Positions 1 to 8,922 of a stretch of DNA of 64,000 nt are shown here, one piece after another (the stretch's first letter is position 1; every line of letters begins with the position of its first letter). The translations under genes and the position numbers were made by a program. The stretch comes from Halomonas halocynthiae DSM 14573. Its GTDB lineage: Bacteria > Pseudomonadota > Gammaproteobacteria > Pseudomonadales > Halomonadaceae. Under the pieces are notes generated by a model. That model ran no database searches, had not been told where the DNA came from, and was given only the letters and a program-made list of their open reading frames with translations. The stretch is taken from the NCBI RefSeq assembly GCF_000425725.1, contig NZ_AUDZ01000015.1, forward strand, positions 62,001 to 126,000, written 5' to 3'.

Positions 1-977
1 ATGGTCGGGTGCATTTTACGCCCGCTAACTTGCAGTCGAGTTTTCATCGTTACTTGGAGCCAGCAACAACAGGACGGGTGCTGGCTGCCATTTTCTCGGA
101 TGCCGCGCATTTTGCCCACCACCCCGCCTTGCCAGCGACCCCAGCTTTCTCTGATGAAGGGGCGGCAAACCACACTCGCTTGGGCGCCGCCTATGGTGAT
201 GCAGGGGTTCATCTGTTTGTTTATGGTCGCCGAGCGTTTGGCGGTGACGGAGTGGAGCCTCGGCACTATCCGGCCCGCCAAACATTAGAGGCAAGCCAGG
301 CCATTGCGCGTCAGCATGGCCTTTGTGAGGCGCAAACGGTGTTTGCTCAGCAGCATCCCGAGGCGATTGACGCTGGCGTATTTCACAATGACGTGATTGC
401 CGTGGGTAATGGCCCCGTACTGCTTTATCATGAGCTGGCGTTTCGCGATGAGCAGGCCACGCTTGATGAGTTGCGGCATAAAATGAGTACTTCGCTGATT
501 CCTGTGCGCGTACCGCTGGAGGCGGTGAGCTTAGAGGACGCCGTCGCGTCATATTTGTTCAACTCTCAGCTGCTCAGCAATGCCGATGGCAGCATGACGC
601 TGGTGGTGCCAGGTGAGTGCCAGCAGCGCGAAGCCGTGTGGCGCTGTATTCAGGATCACCTGCTGGCGGGACATAACCCAATCTCAGACGTGGTGGTGAA
701 GGACGTTCAGCAGAGTATGCGTAATGGTGGTGGCCCAGCATGCCTGAGGCTGCGAGTTGCGCTGAGCGGCGCTGAACGTGACGCGGTGTCTGGCAGCGTG
801 CTGCTCAACGATGGCTTGCATGGTGAGCTGGCTGAATGGGTTCGTCGCCACTATCGTGACCGGCTGGCGATGGAGGATTTAGCCGACCCTCAGCTGGCGA
901 CGGAGTCTCTGACGGCGCTGGACGAACTAACCCGAATTCTGGCCATCGGCAGTGTTTACCCGTTTCAGTTGAATTGA
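1..977 (+). CDS. astB: N-succinylarginine dihydrolase, 5'-truncated by the window edge
   Basis: Second step of the arginine succinyltransferase (AST) pathway: hydrolyses N2-succinylarginine to N2-succinylornithine, CO2 and two NH3 in the cytoplasm. The visible part is about 324 codons of a protein usually near 445 residues, so the N-terminal quarter lies left of the window and the frame is open from base 3. Family catalytic regions are visible: SDEGAANH (catalytic Glu), [10 protein letters not shown] (catalytic His) and the C-terminal [10 protein letters not shown] (nucleophilic Cys). The in-frame GTG at 9 is internal, not a start. The next gene downstream is unrelated (YedI-like), so astE, if present, is not directly downstream as in some ast operons. 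Confidence 0.95.
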   Translation, partial: GRVHFTPANLQSSFHRYLEPATTGRVLAAIFSDAAHFAHHPALPATPAFSDEGAANHTRLGAAYGDAGVHLFVYGRRAFGGDGVEPRHYPARQTLEASQAIARQHGLCEAQTVFAQQHPEAIDAGVFHNDVIAVGNGPVLLYHELAFRDEQATLDELRHKMSTSLIPVRVPLEAVSLEDAVASYLFNSQLLSNADGSMTLVVPGECQQREAVWRCIQDHLLAGHNPISDVVVKDVQQSMRNGGGPACLRLRVALSGAERDAVSGSVLLNDGLHGELAEWVRRHYRDRLAMEDLADPQLATESLTALDELTRILAIGSVYPFQLN

Positions 978-1063
978 TGTTGAGGATGCGTTGAAAAGAC
1001 ACGGCCAAGCATCCTGTGCCACTATTATCGGCTGAATCCGACAGCTAATCTCAGGAGCGTCCC

Positions 1064-2020
1064 GTGGCCAGTGCCAGTTTGCTGACTTTAATCGACGATA
1101 TTGCGACGTTGCTTGACGACGTTTCGCTGATGACCAAAGTGGCTGCCAAGAAAACCGCTGGGGTGCTTGGTGACGACTTGGCGCTGAATGCGCAGCAGGT
1201 AACAGGCGTGCGAGCCGAGCGTGAGTTGCCCGTGGTGTGGGCGGTAGCCAAAGGGTCATTGCTTAATAAGTGTGTTCTGATTCCTGCAGCGCTGATTATC
1301 AGTGCTTTCTTGCCGTGGCTGGTGACGGTATTGCTGATGATGGGCGGCGCTTATCTCTGCTATGAAGGTGCAGAAAAGGTAATACATAAGCTGTTCCACC
1401 GCGGTGAAGATAAAGCGCGTCATGCTGAGCAGCTGAAAGCCTTGAGGGATGAACACACCGATATGCGTGTCTTTGAGAAAGACAAAATCAAAGGCGCGAT
1501 ACGTACAGACTTTATTCTTTCTGCTGAAATTATTGTTATTACCCTGGGCACCGTTGCAGGGGTCTCGTTGGGCATGCAGTTGGCGGTATTGATCGCTATT
1601 GGCCTGCTGATTACGGTTGGCGTTTACGGGTTGGTGGCCGGCATTGTAAAGCTCGATGACTTGGGGCTATACCTACTTCAGCGCGGTGGTGTGATGGCCA
1701 GTGTTGGCCGAGCATTGGTAATGGGTACGCCCTGGCTGATGAAAACGCTTGGCGTGGTGGGTACCGTGGCGATGTTTCTCGTGGGCGGTGGTATTTTAGT
1801 GCATGGCGTGCCCGCGCTGCACCATCTCGTACAGGGTGTTGCTGACGCTGAATTAGCTATGCCTGCTGTTGATGCTATCGTTAACGGCTTGGGACCGGTG
1901 TTGATCAATCTGCTGACTGGCTTGGTAGTGGGTGGGTTACTTGTGGCCGCGATGACGCTATTTCAACGTCTGCGAGGTGCTACTGATAACGCAGCAGACA
2001 ACAGCGGGGCGCCGCGTTAA
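1064..2020 (+). CDS. DUF808 / YedI-like inner membrane protein
   Basis: A 318-residue protein that I recognise as the DUF808 (YedI) family of inner membrane proteins with no established biochemical function. Typical features are visible: an N-terminal soluble stretch rich in small helices (LIDDIATLLDDVSLMTKVA), then several hydrophobic segments at about residues 68-90, 148-165, 168-192, 225-248 and 275-298. Length fits the family (about 300). The start is a GTG; the sequence just upstream (tcaggagcgtccc) contains a good ribosome binding site, AGGAG. It lies 86 bp after astB and is followed after 2 nt by zapE, suggesting cotranscription with the latter. Confidence 0.85.
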   Translation: MASASLLTLIDDIATLLDDVSLMTKVAAKKTAGVLGDDLALNAQQVTGVRAERELPVVWAVAKGSLLNKCVLIPAALIISAFLPWLVTVLLMMGGAYLCYEGAEKVIHKLFHRGEDKARHAEQLKALRDEHTDMRVFEKDKIKGAIRTDFILSAEIIVITLGTVAGVSLGMQLAVLIAIGLLITVGVYGLVAGIVKLDDLGLYLLQRGGVMASVGRALVMGTPWLMKTLGVVGTVAMFLVGGGILVHGVPALHHLVQGVADAELAMPAVDAIVNGLGPVLINLLTGLVVGGLLVAAMTLFQRLRGATDNAADNSGAPR

Positions 2021-2022
2021 TA

Positions 2023-3147
2023 GTGACGTCTTTTTCCAAGCTGTCACCCAAGGCCGCCTATGATCAGGCGCGGGCTGCGGGCTTCGTTGAAGACGAGGCC
2101 CAGGCGCGTGCTGTCAGTGCCTTGGAATCGTTGTATCAAGCACTTGAGGATGGCCAGGGTGAGGCGCGTGGGTTATACCTGTGGGGGCGTGTTGGGCGCG
2201 GTAAAACCTGGTTGATGGACAGCTTCTACCGGAGTCTCTCGGTACCCGCCCGCCGCCAGCACTTTCATCATTTCATGCGTTGGGTACACCGTCGCCAATT
2301 TCAATTGACTGGCACACCTGAGCCGCTACGCCAGTTGGCTAAAGAGCTGGCGACTGAGGCGCGGGTGCTGTGTCTGGATGAGCTGTTCGTCAATGACATT
2401 GCTGATGCCATGTTACTGGGCGGTGTGCTGATAGCGCTATTTGAGCAGGGCGTGATTTTGGTGGTGACGTCCAATCAGGCGCCGGAGCAGCTGTATGCTG
2501 ACGGCTTTAACCGTGAACGGTTTTTACCTGCTGTTGGGGCGCTTTCCGAATACCTGCAGGTCATGGCATTAGATGGCCCGCAGGACCACCGTGAACATCC
2601 CGGTGAGCCCGAGCCGCGTTACTTCATTCAGAATAACGGTGAAGCTGACATGCTCGCCGGTGTGTTTAAGCGCCTGGCCCGAGGGCGGGTTATTCAGCGT
2701 GAGCCGATTCAACTGGGGCATCGTAGTATTGCCGTGCTGGGTGTAAGTGACGGCGTGTTGTGGTGCCGCTATGACGCGCTGTGCGAAGCCCCGCTGGCAG
2801 CGACTGACTTTATTGATCTGTGTGATCGTTTCGATCAAGTGCTACTGGAAGGCGTGCCAGCGTTGGACCAAGGCGCTGGCACAGGTGTCATCGCGCGGGG
2901 TACCGAAGATGCTGCTCAGCAGGTTAGCGCTGGCGATCGGCAACTGCCGACATTAACCCGTAAGGATGATGGGGTGCGCCGCTTCATCGGGCTAGTCGAT
3001 GAATGCTACGACCGAGGCGTGCCGTTGACGCTGAGCGCTACGGTGGCCATGGATGAACTGTATCGTCATGGCCACCTGGCGTTTCCTTTCCGTCGAACTC
3101 TCAGTCGACTAGGTGAAATGCAGCTGACGCGGTTTGGGCGAGGCTAA
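2023..3147 (+). CDS. zapE: Cell division protein ZapE (AFG1-like ATPase)
   Basis: AFG1/LACE1-type P-loop ATPase; in E. coli ZapE associates with the Z-ring and modulates FtsZ, particularly under stress. Walker A is GRVGRGKT at about residues 55-62, Walker B is VLCLDE at about 115-120, and the family signature FHHFMRWVH follows Walker A. At 374 residues it matches E. coli ZapE (375). The start is GTG only 2 nt after the stop of the upstream DUF808 gene, so translation is probably coupled. Its stop is 11 bp from the convergent stomatin-like gene, and no terminator is visible in between. Confidence 0.9.
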   Translation: MTSFSKLSPKAAYDQARAAGFVEDEAQARAVSALESLYQALEDGQGEARGLYLWGRVGRGKTWLMDSFYRSLSVPARRQHFHHFMRWVHRRQFQLTGTPEPLRQLAKELATEARVLCLDELFVNDIADAMLLGGVLIALFEQGVILVVTSNQAPEQLYADGFNRERFLPAVGALSEYLQVMALDGPQDHREHPGEPEPRYFIQNNGEADMLAGVFKRLARGRVIQREPIQLGHRSIAVLGVSDGVLWCRYDALCEAPLAATDFIDLCDRFDQVLLEGVPALDQGAGTGVIARGTEDAAQQVSAGDRQLPTLTRKDDGVRRFIGLVDECYDRGVPLTLSATVAMDELYRHGHLAFPFRRTLSRLGEMQLTRFGRG

Positions 3148-3158
3148 GACTCCCTCTT

Positions 3159-4211
3159 TCAGCTACCTGATGCAGCACCGCCGACGATACCGTTGCGAAT
3201 ACCGTGGCTAGACTGCTCGCGTAAATGACGTGCGACGGTATCTTCCGGCGCACCGGCTAACTCGCGGAACATGCCCATAGAGCCGAGTAGTGCAGAAGAC
3301 TCGTAGGGGACGAATACCCGCTCTCCGTTTTGTGCCATCTGCGGCAACATCTTGATGTAGCTTTGGCCCAGCAAATAGCCGATAACGGTGTTTTTGTCGG
3401 CATCTTGATCACCCAGTGCGCCAAGGACCAGTTTGATGGATTCCTGCTCACCCTGAGCACGCAGGATGGCGGACTCACGATCACCCTGAGCGTTAAGGAT
3501 GGCCGATTCGCGCTGGCCTTGAGCCATAGCGATGGCGGCAGACTTCTCACCTTCAGCTTCAGTCACGGTTGCGCGACGTTTGCGCTCGGCGGCCATTTGC
3601 AGGCGCATGGCTGACTCGACTTCCTCGGGCATCTCGATGTCCTGCACTTCTACTCGAGAAATTTTTACGCCCCATTTGGATGCGGCGTCTTCCATGGCGG
3701 ACTGAATTTCGTTGTTAACTTCGGCGCGTGACTCGAACAGCTTATCCAGCTCCATTTTGCCAACCACCGAGCGTAGTGTTGTTTTGGCTAGCACCTCAAC
3801 AGCTTGGCTCATGTTTTCAACTTCATAGACTGCGCGTTTGGGGTCGATTATCTGGTAGTAGAGAGCACCGTTAATGGTCACCGTGACGTTATCTGTCGTG
3901 ACGACAGGTTGGCCGGGGAAGTCCATTACGGTTTCACGGCGGTCGATGCGCACCTCGGTGCTGGCGATGGGGTGATACTCATCGCCCAGTTTTTGATAGC
4001 GAATCATGCTGATGGGGCGCGGTTGATCAATGAAGGGAATGATGATGTTGACGCCGCTTTCCAGCAAACGATTGAATGAACCTAGGCGCTCGATGACCAT
4101 GACTTCTGATTGGCGCACAACAACGAGCCCTTTGACGACAATCATCACTCCGATGACGACGATGATAAGACCGAAAATCAGGCTTGGGCTAAAATTGCTA
4201 AAATTATCCAT
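3159..4211 (-). CDS. SPFH/Band 7 stomatin-like protein (QmcA/paraslipin type)
   Basis: Membrane-anchored SPFH-domain protein of 350 residues. One N-terminal transmembrane segment (about residues 12-33) is followed by the Band 7 domain starting RQSEVMVIERLG, then an Ala/Glu-rich helical region. That region contains a near-tandem repeat of the unit (Q/D/E)RESAIL(N/R)AQG at about residues 232-258. Such proteins form large ring or cage assemblies and often partner with NfeD proteins; the gene directly upstream (2-nt gap, same strand) encodes a short NfeD protein, the classic pairing. The exact substrate or client is unknown. ATG start. Confidence 0.9.
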   Translation of the reverse strand: MDNFSNFSPSLIFGLIIVVIGVMIVVKGLVVVRQSEVMVIERLGSFNRLLESGVNIIIPFIDQPRPISMIRYQKLGDEYHPIASTEVRIDRRETVMDFPGQPVVTTDNVTVTINGALYYQIIDPKRAVYEVENMSQAVEVLAKTTLRSVVGKMELDKLFESRAEVNNEIQSAMEDAASKWGVKISRVEVQDIEMPEEVESAMRLQMAAERKRRATVTEAEGEKSAAIAMAQGQRESAILNAQGDRESAILRAQGEQESIKLVLGALGDQDADKNTVIGYLLGQSYIKMLPQMAQNGERVFVPYESSALLGSMGMFRELAGAPEDTVARHLREQSSHGIRNGIVGGAASGS

Positions 4212-4213
4212 GG

Positions 4214-4732
4214 TTAGTGCTCTTTGTTTGATAAAGGGGTGGGCGGGGTGTCAGGTGAGGCATGAGATGTCGCATCGGCAGAAGTACTGAGCGTAAGATG
4301 AACAATGGCGGTGGTGCCTTCAAAACGCTCAAATATGACTTCTGTGCCTTCCGGTAGCTCGGTTTGTCGGCTTTGGCTGACGCGCAAGCGATACAGGTCA
4401 CCGTTGATCAAGAGTACCGACGCGGCGTCAAAATCACGATGTTTGACCACATAACGGCGGCCGCGCTCTACGCCACTGCCGGTGGTGCCATAGTTTACGC
4501 CGTGAGGTGAAAAGCGTGGGCGAATGACTCTGATGGCGAGTGGCACCAGCACCCCAGAAAAAACGCCCATGCCCAGCAGTTGCCAGGGCAGCGATACACC
4601 GAGCACGGTCAGTATTGCTGTCAGAGCCGCAGAAGCGGCAAGGGCCAGCAGTAATAAACTACCGGATAGCAGCTCGGAAAGCCCTAGAAGAAGAGCGATG
4701 ACAAGCCAAGTGTAGACGGGGTTCCACTCCAT
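4214..4732 (-). CDS. NfeD family membrane protein (short form)
   Basis: A 172-residue protein with hydrophobic segments at about residues 8-30, 32-46 and 50-68, then a soluble C-terminal OB-fold-like domain (VERGRRYVVKHRDFDAASVLLINGD region, roughly residues 88-145), which is the short NfeD architecture without a ClpP-like protease domain. It is the first gene of a two-gene unit with the SPFH protein, separated by 2 nt. NfeD OB domains are thought to act with stomatins in membrane quality control; that role here is inference from the pairing. The C-terminal tail after residue 155 is Ser/Thr/Pro-rich and probably disordered. Confidence 0.85.
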   Translation of the reverse strand: MEWNPVYTWLVIALLLGLSELLSGSLLLLALAASAALTAILTVLGVSLPWQLLGMGVFSGVLVPLAIRVIRPRFSPHGVNYGTTGSGVERGRRYVVKHRDFDAASVLLINGDLYRLRVSQSRQTELPEGTEVIFERFEGTTAIVHLTLSTSADATSHASPDTPPTPLSNKEH

Positions 4733-4923
4733 AACGTTTTCCTTGAAAGGGCCAGTGTTCGTAAAGTGTTACCGTTATTTCGCGCCAGTAAGCTGTGGTG
4801 ATAATGGCAGGCTGCTGCTGACATCAACCGTTATGTACTGCGTGTCATGATGCCGTCTTTACGGGAATAGACAAGCCGGTTCAGAAAACAAATAGGCAAC
4901 AACAGTTAAGAGAGGCGCAATAC

Positions 4924-5676
4924 GTGAGCGAACTGGTGTACTGGCTGGATATGGTTGGGGTTATTGTTTTTGCGCTGTCGGGTGTATTGCTTGCCTGCCG
5001 GTCTCGTATGGACCCGTTCGGTATGTTGGTGTTGGCGGGGGTGACAGCGATTGGCGGCGGCACGTTACGCGACTTGGTACTAGGAATTCGTCCGGTATTC
5101 TGGGTCAGCGATCCCGCTTACTTGTGGGTGATTGTTGGCACTGTCGTGCTTTCGATAGTGGGATTTCACTACATTCATCGATTATCGAGAGTGTTTCTGC
5201 CGGTGGCGGATGCTTTCGGACTGGCACTGTTTACGGTAATTGGCGTTCATAAGGCGTTAGCCCTGGGCACCTCAGGCGCTGTTGCGGTGTTGATGGGGCT
5301 GATGACGGGCGTTGCGGGCGGCATGATGCGAGATGTGCTGGCGCGTCGAGTGCCGATGGTGTTGCGTGAAGAGATCTATGCCACTGCCGCAATTGCGGGT
5401 GGAATTTGTATGGTAGCAGGCTATAAGGCTGGAGTGCCGCATATGATCGCCATTGGGTTTGGTCTTGCTATTACGCTGGGGTTGCGTTTGGCGGCCATCT
5501 ATTGGCATCTGGCATTACCGACGTTTGCCTGGGTGGTTATCAAGCGGGCTGAGCAACCCGCATCCTCAGCGACAGAGAAAGGTAGTGATGCTCAACCTCT
5601 TGTGTCGCGGCCCAAGGTGCGGGTTAAGTTGATTCCACCTGAGCGCAGAAAGAAACGGCATTCGTCGTCTCAATGA
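4924..5676 (+). CDS. TRIC-type cation channel family protein (YadS/UPF0126)
   Basis: A 250-residue membrane protein of the bacterial TRIC (trimeric intracellular cation channel) family, seven predicted helices. Two internally related halves carry the family glycine/arginine motif: [11 protein letters not shown] at about residue 40 and [11 protein letters not shown] at about 130, consistent with the known inverted-repeat fold. Bacterial homologues form K+-permeable trimers; the physiological role is uncertain. A basic 45-residue C-terminal tail extends past the last helix. GTG start, preceded by GAGAGG. Convergent with nhaD, with a shared perfect hairpin between them. Confidence 0.88.
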   Translation: MSELVYWLDMVGVIVFALSGVLLACRSRMDPFGMLVLAGVTAIGGGTLRDLVLGIRPVFWVSDPAYLWVIVGTVVLSIVGFHYIHRLSRVFLPVADAFGLALFTVIGVHKALALGTSGAVAVLMGLMTGVAGGMMRDVLARRVPMVLREEIYATAAIAGGICMVAGYKAGVPHMIAIGFGLAITLGLRLAAIYWHLALPTFAWVVIKRAEQPASSATEKGSDAQPLVSRPKVRVKLIPPERRKKRHSSSQ

Positions 5677-5702
5677 CGCCGCCAAAGTGAACGGTAACTA
5701 TG

Positions 5703-5740
5703 CAACAGCGCCCCGGGCGATGAGCCACGGGGCGCTGTTG
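5703..5740. terminator. Bidirectional hairpin terminator between TRIC gene and nhaD
   Basis: A perfect 13-bp inverted repeat (5703-5715 CAACAGCGCCCCG, 5728-5740 its complement) with a 12-nt loop lies between two convergent stop codons. T-rich flanking is weak on the + side and short on the - side, so efficiency is uncertain, but position and symmetry support a shared terminator. Confidence 0.75.
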
Positions 5741-5765
5741 CTATACTGACCAGTTTGTTTCAGCG

Positions 5766-7253
5766 TTAACCGTAAATGAGGAAGAGATCAGCATTGATCC
5801 ACAGGTGCATTAGTACGCTGGCGATATAACCCAGGGCAATGACCGGCGCCCAGCGCAGGTGGCCCATGAAGGTGTAATTGCCGCGTGCCTGCCCCATCAC
5901 CGCAACGCCAGCGGCAGAGCCAACGGATAGCAGGCTACCGCCGACACCCGCTGTCAGCGTGATCAAAAGCCATTGGCCGTGAGACATGTCAGGCGCCATA
6001 GTGAGTACGGCGAACATGACAGGAATATTATCAACCACCGCTGAGATCAGACCTAGCACAACGTTAGCCCACGTCGCATCCCAGTTGGTGTACAGCGCGT
6101 CAGACAACAAGCTCAGATAGCCCATGAAGCCCAGGCCGCCGACACACATCACCACGCCGTAGAAAAATAGCAGGGTGTCCCACTCGGCACGTGCGACACG
6201 GTTAAAGACATCAAAAGGCACTACGCTACCCAATGACTCCAGCTTGCGCCAGTCGCCGCGCTGGGTATAACGAGAGCGCTTGCGTTCTAGTGAGCGCGGC
6301 AGGCTGCGGCGCAAGTAGTAGCCGAAGAACTGCAGGTAGCCAAGCCCTGTCATCATACCCAGCACTGGCGGCAGATGTAGAAACGTGTGACCAACGACGG
6401 CTGTTGCCACGGTTAGCAAAAACAGCAAAACGATACGGATGGCACCCCGCTTGAGCCAAACCACATCATCGATACTGTCGGGTTTACGGTTCTTGATAAA
6501 CAGGCTCATGATGATGGCGGGTATCAAGAAGTTAACCAGTGATGGCGTGAAGAGTACGAAGAACTCTTGGAAGCCAACCATGCCTGCCTGCCACACCATC
6601 AGCGTTGTGATATCGCCAAAGGGGCTGAAAGCGCCCCCCGCATTAGCGGCTACCACAATATTGATACAAGCGAGGTTAATGAAGCGCCTGTCACCTTCGG
6701 CGACCTTTGATACTACGGCGCACATCAGCAAGGCGGTGGTTAAGTTGTCAGCAATGGGTGAGATGACAAAAGCCAGTACGCCGGTTAACCAGAATAGAGC
6801 GCGATAGGTGAAACCTTTACGTACCATCCAAGAGCGTAACGCATCAAATACGCGCCGTTCTTCCATGGCGTTGATATAGGTCATCGCGACTAGCAGGAAT
6901 AGCATCAGCTCAGTAAATTCGAGCAGTGTGGCGCGAAATGCGTGTTCGGACTCTGCCGACATGCCTGCTTTGACGTAAACCCAGCCAATCAGCCCCCAGA
7001 TAATACCTGCGGCTATTAGTACCGGTTTGGATTTACGCATTTTGATTGCTTCTTCGGCCATGACCAGCGCATAGGCGAAGACGAATATTGCTACGGCCAG
7101 AAAGCCGATAAACGAGGAAGTGAGGTCGATGGCTGGTTCTGCGGAAGCCAGAGCTGGGGTTGACACCCCGATCAGCAGCAACAGACACAGCAGCGCGCCC
7201 GAGCTTCGGTTAAGAAGTCCGGGTGCGCACAAGGCGAAAGGAGCAGGTGACAT
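5766..7253 (-). CDS. nhaD: Na+/H+ antiporter NhaD
   Basis: Sodium/proton antiporter of the ion transporter superfamily, expelling Na+ (or Li+) in exchange for H+; important for salt and alkaline tolerance in marine and halophilic bacteria. About 12 hydrophobic segments; family stretches such as SPIADNLTTALLMCAVV, NAGGAFSPFGDITTLMVW and SAVVDNIPVMFAV are present. The chosen ATG gives 495 residues beginning with a signal-like sequence (MSPAPFALC, hydrophobic core, cleavage near ALA-SAEP). The frame stays open upstream to a TTG at 7433, but that extension is poorly hydrophobic and longer than the family, so it is probably untranslated. No strong ribosome binding site precedes 7253, hence the start is uncertain. 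Confidence 0.92.
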   Translation of the reverse strand: MSPAPFALCAPGLLNRSSGALLCLLLLIGVSTPALASAEPAIDLTSSFIGFLAVAIFVFAYALVMAEEAIKMRKSKPVLIAAGIIWGLIGWVYVKAGMSAESEHAFRATLLEFTELMLFLLVAMTYINAMEERRVFDALRSWMVRKGFTYRALFWLTGVLAFVISPIADNLTTALLMCAVVSKVAEGDRRFINLACINIVVAANAGGAFSPFGDITTLMVWQAGMVGFQEFFVLFTPSLVNFLIPAIIMSLFIKNRKPDSIDDVVWLKRGAIRIVLLFLLTVATAVVGHTFLHLPPVLGMMTGLGYLQFFGYYLRRSLPRSLERKRSRYTQRGDWRKLESLGSVVPFDVFNRVARAEWDTLLFFYGVVMCVGGLGFMGYLSLLSDALYTNWDATWANVVLGLISAVVDNIPVMFAVLTMAPDMSHGQWLLITLTAGVGGSLLSVGSAAGVAVMGQARGNYTFMGHLRWAPVIALGYIASVLMHLWINADLFLIYG

Positions 7254-7418
7254 TGGGAGGTCGTCCGACAGGTTAAGTAAGTGGGAGAAAAAGGTTAGAA
7301 AACGGTGGAATACTACCATAATGGCCATTTCGCGGCACGTTACAGCGCCCTTCTTTGGTAGGGTGCAGGGTGTGTTTAGCGAAGTATTGATGTGGCGCAT
7401 GGGGACATGAAACAGTGC

Positions 7419-7480
7419 GCCATTATTCTTCAATTTGTGGCATTATCGGCAGCTTGAGGCCAGCAAGGCCATTATTCTTC
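7419..7480. repeat. 13-bp direct repeat upstream of nhaD and the DUF3581 gene
   Basis: GCCATTATTCTTC occurs at 7419-7431 and again at 7468-7480, 49 bp apart, within the divergent intergenic region; a related GGCATTATCGG lies between them. It could be a pair of regulator sites, but no known consensus was recognised. Confidence 0.4.
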
Positions 7481-7517
7481 GTCATAACGCCAACAACCCA
7501 AAGCAGGCCAGGTACGC

Positions 7518-8237
7518 ATGTTCCTTGATGATTATTTTTCGTGCTCGAAAGCCGGTGAGCAAACCTGCATCAGTGCGGAGCAGGCGAGTCGCTTTGCCAA
7601 GCGAGTTGCTGGTGATTACAACCCGATTCACAACCCCGATGCGCGCCGTTTCTGCGTTCCTGGCGATCTGCTGTTCGCTTTGGTACTAGCGCGCTTCGGG
7701 CTATTTCAGCACATGACCTTCCGGTTTCTCAGCATGGTGGGTGCCGATGTTCCTTTGCAATTTATCGAGGGTTGCGATGGGCTGATTCGTGTGCAGGATG
7801 AGGCGGGTAAGTGTTACCTAGAAGTGGAGCGTAGTGGCGAAAGTACGCACGATGAAGCAGTCGTTGAAGCGTTTACGCGGTGTTATGTGGCATTTTCTGG
7901 CAAGAATTTCCCTCATTACCTGAAGCCGTTGATGGAAGACGGTGGCGTCATGTTCAATCCGCGACGCCCCTTGGTGATCTACGACAGCATGGGCTTCTCA
8001 CTGAATCGGCTGGACGGCTTAGAGCCTGGCTTGGCATTGACTGACTCGACCCTTGAGATTAATGGCAAACGCGGTGATGTCAGGTTGGAGTTCCATATTC
8101 TTGCGGGTGGTGAAGAAATCGGTACGGGGTCAAAGAAACTGGTCGTGAGTGGACTTTGCGATTACGACGCCCAGGCCATGGACGCGGTGGTTGACGAATT
8201 TTATCGGCTCAAGGCCGCGCATGAAGCGTCGGCGTGA
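7518..8237 (+). CDS. DUF3581 family protein, hotdog/MaoC-like
   Basis: A 239-residue protein that I recognise as the DUF3581 family, found in gammaproteobacteria without an assigned function. Near the N-terminus it has AGDYNPIHNPD (about residues 31-41), which resembles the D-x-N-P-x-H hydration motif of MaoC-type (R)-specific enoyl-CoA hydratases, suggesting a hotdog-fold acyl-thioester role; that is inference. No membrane segment or signal peptide. It is convergent with arfB, and its stop lies only 4 nt from the end of the full-length arfB frame. Confidence 0.8.
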   Translation: MFLDDYFSCSKAGEQTCISAEQASRFAKRVAGDYNPIHNPDARRFCVPGDLLFALVLARFGLFQHMTFRFLSMVGADVPLQFIEGCDGLIRVQDEAGKCYLEVERSGESTHDEAVVEAFTRCYVAFSGKNFPHYLKPLMEDGGVMFNPRRPLVIYDSMGFSLNRLDGLEPGLALTDSTLEINGKRGDVRLEFHILAGGEEIGTGSKKLVVSGLCDYDAQAMDAVVDEFYRLKAAHEASA

Positions 8238-8241
8238 AAGC

Positions 8242-8655
8242 TCAGTAGCGAACCTTGCCTCGTAGTACTTTGGTTTGCCCTTTTTGTCCTTTTTTATCCA
8301 ACCGACGGCGTTGAGAACCTTTGGTGGGTTTTGTCGGCTTGCGCACTTTGTGTTACTTGATGGCGCAACGGATCAGCTCGCGCAGCCGTGCCAGCGCATC
8401 TTCGCGGTTCAGTTCGAGTGTTCGATGGCTTTGCGCTTTGATAATGATAACGCCGTCTTTACTGATGCGCTGGTCAGATAGTGCCATTAGCCGATGCTGA
8501 TAAAAATCCGGCAGGCTGGACGCCGAAATATCAAAGCGCAAGTGCACGGCTGACGAGACTTTATTGACGTTTTGGCCGCCAGCCCCTTGGGCGCGAATCT
8601 GGTTGATCTCGATTTCGTGGGCAGCCAGCGTTACGTTATTGGATATGTGTAGCAT
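8242..8655 (-). pseudogene. arfB: Ribosome rescue hydrolase ArfB (YaeJ), interrupted by an in-frame TAA
   Basis: ArfB hydrolyses peptidyl-tRNA on ribosomes stalled at the end of non-stop mRNAs. The GGQ catalytic motif is at residues 26-28 ([13 protein letters not shown]), the same position as in E. coli. Translation stops at a TAA (8353-8355) after 100 residues. The very same frame continues for 36 more codons with an unmistakable ArfB C-terminal tail (KPTKPTKGSQRRRLDKKGQ ... RGKVRY) and a TGA at 8242-8244. Without the stop the protein would be 137 residues (E. coli 140). The tail inserts in the mRNA entry channel and is needed for rescue, so the short product is probably inactive. One base change (CAA or AAA to TAA) explains it; a sequencing error is possible. 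Start chosen by alignment with YaeJ. Confidence 0.85.
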
Positions 8656-8662
8656 GTGCGGC

Positions 8663-8878
8663 TCACTCTCGTTGGCGCAAAGGCTTAAGTAGGTTGGTAA
8701 GCCCGTTGTGGTCAATTTCGTGCATTAGATTCAGTAGCTGTCCGATTTGGCCATCGGGAAAGCCTTCTCGGGCGAACCAGTTGAGGTATGGGCTAGGCAG
8801 GTCAGCAATGAGTGTGCCAGCATGCTTGCCAAATGGCATGCGCAGAGTGACCAACCGCTCAAGGTCTTCGGGGTTCAT
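8663..8878 (-). CDS. DUF3820 family protein
   Basis: A 71-residue protein with the DUF3820 signature: [15 protein letters not shown] followed by [16 protein letters not shown] and a C-terminal [13 protein letters not shown]. The family includes Pseudomonas PA2954, annotated as a putative quorum-sensing-regulated virulence factor; its biochemical role is not established. The ATG at 8878 fits the family start; a longer reading frame upstream is antisense to the next gene. It ends 7 nt before arfB on the same strand, so the two are likely cotranscribed from the short divergent region shared with the next gene. Confidence 0.8.
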   Translation of the reverse strand: MNPEDLERLVTLRMPFGKHAGTLIADLPSPYLNWFAREGFPDGQIGQLLNLMHEIDHNGLTNLLKPLRQRE

Positions 8879-8922
8879 GGTTCGTATCCTGGTGAGTGTG
8901 ACGACACAGGGGAGAATAGCAA

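Noticed and set aside
7254..7433. N-terminal extension of NhaD from a TTG at 7433
   Set aside because: Would put about 60 unrelated residues before a good signal-like start at 7253, and overlaps upstream regulatory repeats.
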